Source: Candidatus Methanoplasma sp.
Lineage (GTDB): Archaea > Thermoplasmatota > Thermoplasmata > Methanomassiliicoccales > Methanomethylophilaceae
Direction of reading: 5' to 3'
Assembly (NCBI GenBank): GCA_031274665.1
Contig: JAISPV010000105.1
Span: 1-5,906 of the forward strand
DNA: 5,906 bases
Shown here: in pieces, positions 1 to 5,159 of the stretch
How positions within the stretch are numbered: the first letter of the stretch is position 1
Layout of the letters: every line of letters begins with the position of its first letter
Notes under the pieces: model-generated
Database searches by the model: none
What the model saw: the letters and a program-made list of their open reading frames with translations, nothing else
What the model was told of the DNA's origin: nothing
Position numbers and translations under genes: made by a program

Positions 1-1
1 G

Positions 2-310
2 AAAGCATGCGAAGGGAGGGACGTGATCATAATAGCGTCAAGCGACATGGCGCACTACATCCCGAAAAAGGATGCCGAAAGATTGAACGCCATGGTGCTG
101 GATAGGATCGGGGAACAGGATATCGACGGGATGTATTCGGTGATCGAAAGGAACAGGATATCGGTATGCGGATACGGCCCGATGGCCGCCGCGATCTTGG
201 GGGCCGGACCGTCAAGGATAGAGGTGCTGAAATACTCCGACTCATGGGATTCGCTGAAGTACGATATCAGATCGGTTGTCGGATACGGCTCCGCTGTTAT
301 GTACAAGTGA
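2..310 (+). CDS. Memo-family protein (AmmeMemoRadiSam system protein B), C-terminal part only
   Basis: The last 102 residues of a Memo (MEMO1-like) family protein are present. The reading frame is open to the left edge, so the true start is outside the window; the GTG at base 23 is an internal valine codon, not a start. The fragment carries the family signature SSDMAHY (fragment residues 13-19), matching human SSDFCHW, and a Cys-Gly pair (C56-G57) where human MEMO1 has iron-ligand Cys244. It ends with the conserved VVGYGSAVMY-type tail. Memo proteins resemble extradiol dioxygenases in fold. In prokaryotes they often accompany AMMECR1 and a radical SAM protein, and their reaction is unsettled; neither partner is visible here. 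The expected full length is about 260-300 residues. The gene converges on the RPA operon with 32 bp between stop codons. Family assignment is confident, biochemical role is not. Confidence 0.88.
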   Translation, partial: KACEGRDVIIIASSDMAHYIPKKDAERLNAMVLDRIGEQDIDGMYSVIERNRISVCGYGPMAAAILGAGPSRIEVLKYSDSWDSLKYDIRSVVGYGSAVMYK

Positions 311-332
311 AAAAAGACGGGGCTGCCGCCCC
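310..332 (-). terminator. Hairpin plus T6 terminator of the RPA operon
   Basis: In the convergent gap, GGGGC (319-323) and GCCCC (328-332) form a 5-bp GC stem with a 4-base loop. Read on the minus strand, the hairpin comes just after the stop of the RPA-associated gene and is followed by GTC and six Ts (complement of A310-A315), an oligo-T tract of the kind archaeal polymerase terminates at. On the plus strand the hairpin has no following T run, so it is a weaker candidate terminator for the Memo gene. The T tract reaches the last base of the Memo stop codon. Confidence 0.6.
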
Positions 333-342
333 ATAAAGAGAT

Positions 343-1245
343 TCAGATGCGTTTCAGATATCTCAGGTTCGGTTCGTACACCAGCCCCTTGTCCATGAGG
401 ATGTTGGAGGTCTCTTCGAGTTCCATGCTGGATATCCCTTCCGATTCGGCCCTTCTCTCAAGCTCGTCCCTCGGGGCCCCTTTGCCGTCGGTGTCCAGTT
501 CATCCAAGAGAGAAAGGATGATGTCTTCGATGTCGGCGTTGTTGCTGCCGATGGACCCCGGTTCCAGGTCGATCTCGTCCGGTGAGTCGGACATGTCCTC
601 AGGGAGGCCCAGGTCGATGTTCTTCTCAGGAAGGATGGTCCGAAGCGCGGTCTGGATGGATTTCAGATATATGGTGGAGTTGGGGAGATCATACTGTTCC
701 AGGGCGGTCATTATCCCCTTTGCGTCCTTCTCGCCGAATCCTTTTTCTATCAGCATCTTCTCGGAAAGGCCTTCAAGAGACGATGCTTTCTTCATTTTTT
801 TCAGCCTGTCCCAGGTGGACCTGGCCGCATCAAGGATCCACTGCGCTCTTATCGCCTCGGTTATCTTCACGATGCGTTCCGGCCTTATGGAGACGAACAC
901 CCTGTCGTCGTCGGTCGTGTATGTTCTTACCTTCCCGACCACGGCGATGAAAGCGGGGGTCTCGATGTCAGCCATCGCCGCCGCGGCCTCCGGCTGATAT
1001 CTTCCCACGTTGATGAAGAAATTCCCGGTGGCAAGGTCCTGTATCCTGCCCCTCCACATCGGTTCGTCAGCGGTCCCCACGTTCTCCTTTTCGGTCAGGA
1101 CACCCGCCACGAGCACTCTGTTAACTATTGCACCCAGCCTCGTCACGACATACGAGGGGGACTTCTCGTCATCGCCTTTGATCTCGTATGTGGCCGAGTT
1201 CAGCTCCGACGAGAAGAGTCTCCACGCTGTCTCTCTTGCGTTCAT
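343..1245 (-). CDS. RPA-associated protein (COG3390 type), OB fold plus winged helix
   Basis: This 300-residue protein is the likely partner subunit of the upstream RPA. Residues about 35-128 look like an OB fold with alternating beta segments (VLVAGVLTEKENV, MWRGRIQDLATGNFFINVGRY, AFIAVVGKVRTY, VFVSIRPERI). A helical region follows at about 130-205, then an acidic, Asp/Ser/Pro-rich linker at about 206-238. A C-terminal segment at 238-300 reads as a winged helix (IEDIILSLLDEL, DELERRAESEG, LEETSNILMDKGLVYEP), as in eukaryotic RPA32. Known archaeal examples include the Haloferax RPAP proteins encoded beside their RPA genes and the partner subunits of Pyrococcus RPA. The ATG at 1245 overlaps the TGA of the upstream gene (ATGA), with a GGAGG site seven bases before it inside that gene, so translational coupling is likely. 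Assignment rests on domain pattern and neighbour. Confidence 0.85.
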   Translation of the reverse strand: MNARETAWRLFSSELNSATYEIKGDDEKSPSYVVTRLGAIVNRVLVAGVLTEKENVGTADEPMWRGRIQDLATGNFFINVGRYQPEAAAAMADIETPAFIAVVGKVRTYTTDDDRVFVSIRPERIVKITEAIRAQWILDAARSTWDRLKKMKKASSLEGLSEKMLIEKGFGEKDAKGIMTALEQYDLPNSTIYLKSIQTALRTILPEKNIDLGLPEDMSDSPDEIDLEPGSIGSNNADIEDIILSLLDELDTDGKGAPRDELERRAESEGISSMELEETSNILMDKGLVYEPNLRYLKRI

Positions 1246-2567
1246 AGGGCGGCCTCCACTTCGTTATAGAGCGCCTCAGCCTCGGCCTCAACATCTATTA
1301 CCTCGATCCTCGCATCGCTGACGATCATCATCGGACCGAAATCGTCGCTCATGACGTTCCCGGACACGGTCATCTTTCTCATAACGACGAGTTCTGCCAT
1401 CTCTCTTGCCACTATCTCCGAGTCCCCCCTCGCTTTGGCCAATCCTTCCGCGGCCTCAAGGGTCACCCCGGTGAGTATCTCTGTGTCCTGACGGTTCACG
1501 ATGGCGCTTATCGCACCGGTGCCGTCGTCTATTATCAGTTTCATTCTGAGGTCTGTTATCGGTTCCACCCTTCCGTGAGTGGTACATTCTCCGTTAAGGA
1601 CGGACCTGTTGCATTCCGGGCATCTCCATATGAGGCCGCTCCCGGCCCTAAGGTCCACTACGGTCCCGGTGACGGAGAGGTCAAGTCCCCCTCCCGCGGC
1701 TATGATGTCTGCGACCGTCTTCTTCGAAACGGCAATATCGATCTCCCCGAAGGAGTCGTCGACCCTGCTGACCTCGCATTTGTCACCAAGGTTCAGCTGG
1801 GGGATCCCCTTCCAGGCGCGTATGTATGCGTTCTTGACGCAGATTGTCTCTTTTTCTTTGAGGCCGTAATCGTTCCATGCCGAGAACTGGATCTTCCCCG
1901 AGTCGTCGGCTATTATTCCGGAGCGGACGGTCTTCGGCTCGCCTTTCACGGTAATGTTCCGCTCTTCGATCGATATTATGCGGCCGGTGACGGTCACATC
2001 CCCCATTCCTTCTCTGATGTCCGCGATCTTCACTTCAGCGGATTCCGCGGCCGCAGTGCGCTCGGGGACGTCGACGCGGACCCCCTCGGCCTTCTCCACT
2101 TTTCCGCGCGAACCGAGGTTGACCTGTACCCGTTCATTCCACTGTTTTGTGTATGCATTCTTGAATAGATAGACCGCGCCCTTCTCCAACTCCACATTCT
2201 CTCCTTCCCAGATCGTGAAAGGAGCGGTGCCCGTCTCATCTCCGAGTATCCCGGAGACGATTGTCTTTGGGTTCCCTCTTACCGTTATCTGTTTTTTATC
2301 CACATAGACGGCCTTTGCCGTTATGTCGACATTCATCTCTGTGCCCTTTAGTTCCCCTATCTTCTTTGCGAGGGTGTCCGCGGTCATGAACGAGGAGGAG
2401 TCATCGGCCCCGTACTTCCTTCTTATCCCTCTCTTGGCAGCTTCCGGCGTGACACGGTATTCGTTGAGGTATGTGTTCAGTTCTTTTTTCAGCAGAGCAT
2501 CATCAATTTTTCCTTCCAGCTCTTTTTTCAGTTCTTCAAAATGGAGATGTATTTCCTCATCATTCAT
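1242..2567 (-). CDS. rpa: Replication protein A large subunit, three OB folds and a zinc finger
   Basis: This 441-residue single-stranded-DNA-binding protein acts in replication, repair and recombination. A charged helical N-terminal domain (about 1-60) is followed by OB1 (about 75-158), OB2 (about 185-267) and OB3 (about 293-425). OB1 and OB2 are recognisable duplicates, sharing the pattern ITV+G-PKT--SGI--D--G---F--W and then KNAY---W----Q-NLG. OB3 carries an inserted zinc finger with C316, C319, C328 and H331 (CPEC then CTTH), as in RPA70 and archaeal COG1599 proteins. I chose ATG at 2567 rather than the longer starts at 2633 or 2612. It has a GAGG site eight bases upstream, and the TATA box at 2617-2626 places the transcript start near 2597, which excludes the longer starts. 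The C-terminus is acidic. The gene overlaps the next by 4 bases. Confidence 0.93.
   Translation of the reverse strand: MNDEEIHLHFEELKKELEGKIDDALLKKELNTYLNEYRVTPEAAKRGIRRKYGADDSSSFMTADTLAKKIGELKGTEMNVDITAKAVYVDKKQITVRGNPKTIVSGILGDETGTAPFTIWEGENVELEKGAVYLFKNAYTKQWNERVQVNLGSRGKVEKAEGVRVDVPERTAAAESAEVKIADIREGMGDVTVTGRIISIEERNITVKGEPKTVRSGIIADDSGKIQFSAWNDYGLKEKETICVKNAYIRAWKGIPQLNLGDKCEVSRVDDSFGEIDIAVSKKTVADIIAAGGGLDLSVTGTVVDLRAGSGLIWRCPECNRSVLNGECTTHGRVEPITDLRMKLIIDDGTGAISAIVNRQDTEILTGVTLEAAEGLAKARGDSEIVAREMAELVVMRKMTVSGNVMSDDFGPMMIVSDARIEVIDVEAEAEALYNEVEAAL
1253..1257 (-). promoter_or_regulatory. Ribosome binding site for the RPA-associated gene
   Basis: The minus strand reads GTGGAGG, then seven bases, then ATG at 1245. 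The site lies inside the last codons of the RPA gene. It supports this start and fits coupled reinitiation across the ATGA overlap. Confidence 0.7.
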
Positions 2568-2575
2568 TGTATCGG

Positions 2576-2579
2576 CCTC
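2576..2579 (-). promoter_or_regulatory. Ribosome binding site deciding the rpa start
   Basis: The minus strand reads AAGGGAAGAGG, then eight bases, then ATG at 2567. No comparable site precedes the in-frame ATGs at 2633 or 2612, so this supports the shorter 441-residue protein. Confidence 0.65.
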
Positions 2580-2616
2580 TTCCCTTTTCCTTGAGGTGAT
2601 TGCAGTACTCATTGTT

Positions 2617-2626
2617 GGTATAAAAG
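2617..2626 (-). promoter_or_regulatory. TATA box of the rpa operon promoter
   Basis: The minus strand reads CTTTTATACC, a good match to an archaeal TATA box. Counting about 25-26 bases downstream from its centre puts initiation near base 2597, giving a leader of about 30 nt that contains the GAGG site before ATG 2567. The spacing is internally consistent. The transcript start itself is inferred. Confidence 0.6.
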
Positions 2627-2688
2627 ACATCACTAGGGGTGTCCGAATTTACCGAATCTGCGTCACCGCTTCGTTCGACGCAAACTTT

Positions 2689-2708
2689 CCTGTTCCGTTA
2701 GGAACAGG
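2689..2708. repeat. Perfect 8-bp inverted repeat, operator-like or hairpin
   Basis: CCTGTTCC (2689-2696) and GGAACAGG (2701-2708) are exact inverted copies around GTTA. Allowing G-T pairs, pairing extends outwards through bases 2685 and 2712. It sits about 65-70 bp upstream of both TATA boxes, far from either start codon, which suits a binding site for a dimeric regulator. No T tract follows on either strand, so it does not look like a terminator. The protein that would bind it is unknown. Confidence 0.5.
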
Positions 2709-2771
2709 GAGGAAACCCAGGCGGAATGAAAACAGACATAAAGATCAAGCTTTGTTGCGGTTATCGCGTCG

Positions 2772-2798
2772 TAGCAATATTTAAAAGCGGGATTGCTA
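2772..2798. repeat. 7-bp inverted repeat bracketing the purP TATA box
   Basis: TAGCAAT (2772-2778) and ATTGCTA (2792-2798) are exact inverted copies separated by 13 bases containing the TATA box. The placement would let a bound dimer cover the core promoter. An arm of seven bases can also arise by chance in a region this size. Confidence 0.35.
2777..2787 (+). promoter_or_regulatory. TATA box of purP, leaderless promoter
   Basis: The sequence AATATTTAAAAG around 2777-2787 matches an archaeal TATA box, with its centre near 2782. Initiation about 26 bases downstream would fall at or within a base or two of the purP ATG (2808). With no good Shine-Dalgarno sequence before that ATG, a leaderless mRNA is the simplest reading. 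Confidence 0.6.
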
Positions 2799-2807
2799 TA
2801 AGAGAAC

Positions 2808-3881
2808 ATGGTTCCCAAGAATAGGATAGATGAAATCCTAGACGGATATGATGCCAGCGATATAACGATCGCAACGCTGTGCTCGCATTCTTCACTTCAG
2901 ATCTTCCACGGAGCACGCAAGATGGGCTTCAAGACCTTGGGACTGACCGTAAAAGACAACACAAAATATTATGACGCATTCCCTTTGGCGAAACCGGACG
3001 AGATCATCAAATACTCCGATTTCGACAGCATTGTGGAGGGAAGCGGCGAGATCCTTGACAGGAACACGATAATAATCCCCCACGGTTCGTTCGTGGAATA
3101 CATGGGAGTGAACAAGTTCGAGAAGTACGAGGTCCCCTCCTACGGCAACAGGGCGGTCCTCCAATGGGAGTCCAACCGCGAAAAGCAAAGAAGCTGGCTC
3201 ACATCTGCCGGCGTGCCAATGCCGAGGCTCATTACTGATGCCAGAGAGATAAACGAAGCGGTCATGGTGAAATACCACGGGGCGAAAGGAGGCAGGGGCT
3301 TCTTCATAGCGAAGGATTACCCGGACTTCAAGATGTCAATTGACAACTCTCAGCCGTACACCATACAAGAGTACTGCATGGGCACGAGGTATTATCTCCA
3401 CTTCTTCTACGACCCTTTGAAAAAGGACGGATACCTGTGCAAGCAGGGAGGTACACTGGAACTGCTTTCCATTGACCGCAGGGACGAGAGCAACATCGAC
3501 GAGATGTATAAGTTAGGTTCCATAGAGGATGCGAAGAGGCGCGGGTTCTATCCGTCGTTCGTGGTCACCGGCAACACGCCGGTCGTGATCAGGGAGTCCC
3601 TGCTGCCCAAGGCGTTCGAGATGGGGGAGAATGTTGTCAACCGTTCATACGAACTGTTCGGAGGGATGTGGGGGCCGTTCTGTCTCGAGACCGTTGTCAC
3701 CGACAAGCTGGATTTTAAGGTGTTCGAGATATCGACAAGGATCGTCGCCGGGACAAACCCCTTCATCTCCGGCTCGCCCTACGCGGATCTGGTATACCCA
3801 GGCCTGAGCACAGGCGGCAGGATGGCAATGGAAATAAAGGATGCTTCGGCATCCGGCGACCTCAAGGTCCTTATGAGCTGA
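2808..3881 (+). CDS. purP: Formate-dependent AICAR formyltransferase, PurP (5-formaminoimidazole-4-carboxamide ribotide synthetase)
   Basis: PurP catalyses ATP + formate + AICAR to FAICAR + ADP + phosphate, the penultimate step of IMP synthesis in archaea that do not use folate-type formyl donors for it. The 357 residues match the usual family length of about 360. Visible landmarks are HSSLQI with H27 and HGSF with S94, positions corresponding to AICAR-binding residues in the Methanocaldococcus enzyme. Also present are the ATP-grasp segment KYHGAKGGRGFF (155-166) with its Lys and glycine-rich loop, QEYCMG (187-192) in the nucleotide-binding area, and acidic metal-ligand candidates in CLET (E294) and FEISTRIVAGTN (E307). 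Nothing is missing. The ATG lies at the predicted transcript start, and no Shine-Dalgarno site is seen. The TGA overlaps an ATG at 3881 by one base. It is a cytosolic enzyme; assignment is secure. Confidence 0.96.
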   Translation: MVPKNRIDEILDGYDASDITIATLCSHSSLQIFHGARKMGFKTLGLTVKDNTKYYDAFPLAKPDEIIKYSDFDSIVEGSGEILDRNTIIIPHGSFVEYMGVNKFEKYEVPSYGNRAVLQWESNREKQRSWLTSAGVPMPRLITDAREINEAVMVKYHGAKGGRGFFIAKDYPDFKMSIDNSQPYTIQEYCMGTRYYLHFFYDPLKKDGYLCKQGGTLELLSIDRRDESNIDEMYKLGSIEDAKRRGFYPSFVVTGNTPVVIRESLLPKAFEMGENVVNRSYELFGGMWGPFCLETVVTDKLDFKVFEISTRIVAGTNPFISGSPYADLVYPGLSTGGRMAMEIKDASASGDLKVLMS

Positions 3882-3898
3882 TGGGCGAAATAAAGAAT

Positions 3899-3924
3899 AA
3901 TATACTAAAATATCGCTGGGGGTC
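3899..3924 (+). promoter_or_regulatory. Ribosome binding site and possible internal TATA box before the aminotransferase
   Basis: Bases 3918-3924 read GGGGGTC, five to six bases before the ATG at 3929 and close to the GGAGGTGATC consensus. The AT-rich stretch just upstream (AATATACT, 3899-3906) could serve as a weak TATA box with initiation near 3929. The ribosome site is the firmer of the two. If the TATA-like element were used, the mRNA would be leaderless and would lack that site, so the two suggest different modes. Confidence 0.4.
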
Positions 3925-3928
3925 AAAC

Positions 3929-5083
3929 ATGGTATCAAAAAGGCTCAACGGGATCCCGGCGTCTGGGACGGTAGCGTTGTCCAATCTTGTAAGTTATATG
4001 AAAACGCGCGGCGTGGACATCGTCTCATTCTCAATGGGGGAGCCGGACTTCGTTACTCCTCAGAATATCATAGAGGCATGCAAGGAATCCCTCGATGCGG
4101 GGTTCACTCACTATACTCCATCGCCGGGCATACCTGAACTGAGGAAGGCCGTAGCTGCCAAAGCGTTCTCGGACAATAAGATACCATGTACGGCCCAGAA
4201 TGTGCTCATCACCCCCTGCAAGCATGCAATATTCATGAGTGCGCTGGCGTTCCTCGATCCAAAGGATGAGGTCATACTGCCGGACCCGAGCTGGGTCTCG
4301 TACGAGGCATGCATAAGGCTTGCTGGAGCGAAACCGGTATACATCCCCACGAAGTTCGACGAGAATTTTGTCGTCGACCCGGCGCGCATCGCAGAGGCGA
4401 TAACCCCGAAGACAAAGATGATCCTGCTGAACTCGCCCTCGAACCCTACCGGCAGCGTAATGCCCTGTCAGACGGTGAGGGAGATAGCGAAGATCGCCAT
4501 CGATAACAACCTGACGGTGCTTTCCGATGAGATCTACGAGAGCATAATTTATGAAGGAAAGCACTTTTCGATCGCGGCAGTTCGCGACATGTTCGACAGA
4601 ACGATCACGATATCCGGCCTTTCAAAGACGTATGCGATGACCGGGTGGAGGCTCGGCTGGGCGATAGCGCCAGAGGGTTGCATCAAGGAATTGGACAAAT
4701 TGCAGACACACTCCATCTCATGCTGTGTGTCCTTCACGCAGCCGGCGGCTGTCGAGGCCATAAACGGGTCTCAGGAAGAAAAAGATTCGATGGTGAAAGA
4801 GTTCAGGAAACGCCGCGATCTGGCCGTCGACCTCATAAGGGAGATAAAAGGCCTGGAAGTGAATGTTCCGAAGGGCGCCTTCTACCTGTTCCCCAAGTAT
4901 AGTTCGAAGGTGAAGTCCGAAGTGCTATGCACAAAGATGCTTGAGGACGCGCACGTTGCAGTGACTCCCGGATCGGCTTTCGGACCCTGCGGCGAAGGAT
5001 TCTTTAGGTTATCGTATGCGACGAGCGAGGATCAGATCAGGGAAGGCCTGTCAAGGATCAAGAAATTCATGTCGAACCTTTGA
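3929..5083 (+). CDS. PLP-dependent class I/II aminotransferase, aspartate aminotransferase-like
   Basis: This is a fold-type I aminotransferase of the I-gamma subgroup, 384 residues from ATG 3929. Visible motifs are the N-terminal pattern IPASGTVALSN (9-19), GEPDF (37-41), HYTPSPGIPELR (61-72), NSPSNPTG (168-175, N172), DEIYE (200-204, D200 and Y203), SGLSKTYAMTGWRLGW with Schiff-base K233 and phosphate-contacting R241, and FFRLSYA with carboxylate-binding R360. Such enzymes transfer amino groups between aspartate, aromatic or other amino acids and 2-oxoglutarate; the donor cannot be read from sequence alone. An in-frame ATG at 3881 overlaps the purP stop (TGATG) and would add 16 residues, but that extension is AT-rich, unlike the family and poorly served by a ribosome site. 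The loop near residue 95-99 reads TPCKH and seems one residue shorter than the usual TPGAK. Probably co-transcribed with purP. Confidence 0.88.
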   Translation: MVSKRLNGIPASGTVALSNLVSYMKTRGVDIVSFSMGEPDFVTPQNIIEACKESLDAGFTHYTPSPGIPELRKAVAAKAFSDNKIPCTAQNVLITPCKHAIFMSALAFLDPKDEVILPDPSWVSYEACIRLAGAKPVYIPTKFDENFVVDPARIAEAITPKTKMILLNSPSNPTGSVMPCQTVREIAKIAIDNNLTVLSDEIYESIIYEGKHFSIAAVRDMFDRTITISGLSKTYAMTGWRLGWAIAPEGCIKELDKLQTHSISCCVSFTQPAAVEAINGSQEEKDSMVKEFRKRRDLAVDLIREIKGLEVNVPKGAFYLFPKYSSKVKSEVLCTKMLEDAHVAVTPGSAFGPCGEGFFRLSYATSEDQIREGLSRIKKFMSNL

Positions 5084-5106
5084 CAGCGCGCGGGTGTGAG
5101 CGTCAT

Positions 5107-5116
5107 AATAAATATT
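5107..5116 (+). promoter_or_regulatory. TATA box for the class V aminotransferase
   Basis: AATAAATATT, centred near 5111, lies in a 76-bp gap after the previous gene. Initiation about 26 bases on, near 5137, gives a leader of about 23 nt that includes the GAGGG ribosome site. The fit suggests this gene has its own promoter rather than relying on purP read-through. Confidence 0.5.
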
Positions 5117-5148
5117 GGTTAGCAGATAGCGGAGCCATATCACATCCC

Positions 5149-5153
5149 GAGGG
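5149..5153 (+). promoter_or_regulatory. Ribosome binding site deciding a TTG start
   Basis: GAGGG at 5149-5153 is followed by six bases and TTG at 5160. An in-frame TAG at 5127-5129 closes the frame upstream, and no ATG or GTG lies between it and the conserved N-terminal motif, so TTG is the only reasonable start. Confidence 0.7.
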
Positions 5154-5159
5154 ATCACA

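Larger units (their letters stand above)
2568..2807. promoter_or_regulatory. Divergent intergenic control region between rpa and purP
   Basis: This 240-bp stretch separates the two outward-facing transcription units and holds no convincing gene. It contains a TATA box for each direction, a tandem CCGAAT pair (2643-2648 and 2652-2657) just upstream of the rpa TATA box, and a 6-bp inverted repeat TGCGTC/GACGCA (2659-2664, 2677-2682). It also has an 8-bp perfect inverted repeat (2689-2708) and a 7-bp inverted repeat flanking the purP TATA box. At 240 bp it is long for a compact archaeal genome, given that each core promoter needs only about 40-50 bp. Confidence 0.75.

Noticed and set aside
23..25. 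GTG at 23 as the start of a 95-residue gene
   Set aside because: The frame is open to the left edge and the codons before it fit the Memo family, so this is an internal valine codon of a truncated gene.
347..997. Long plus-strand open frame opposite the RPA-associated gene
   Set aside because: It is Ser/Met/Arg-rich low-complexity translation typical of an antisense shadow; the minus strand encodes a coherent OB fold and winged helix.
1575..2168. Plus-strand open frame of 197 codons opposite rpa
   Set aside because: It is antisense to a well-supported RPA gene with duplicated OB motifs and a zinc finger, and has no ribosome site or family features of its own.
2323..2784. Plus-strand open frame running from rpa into the intergenic region
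   Set aside because: Most of it is antisense to rpa with Ser/Phe-rich composition. The part in the gap crosses the palindrome and promoter elements and has no recognisable protein features.
2568..2807. tRNA, CRISPR or C/D-box RNA in the divergent gap
   Set aside because: No cloverleaf, no repeated unit with spacers, and no convincing paired C and D boxes were seen; only short inverted repeats remain.
5084..5106. Terminator after the aspartate aminotransferase-like gene
   Set aside because: The stretch is GC-rich (CAGCGCGCGG) but has no stable hairpin followed by a T run on the plus strand.
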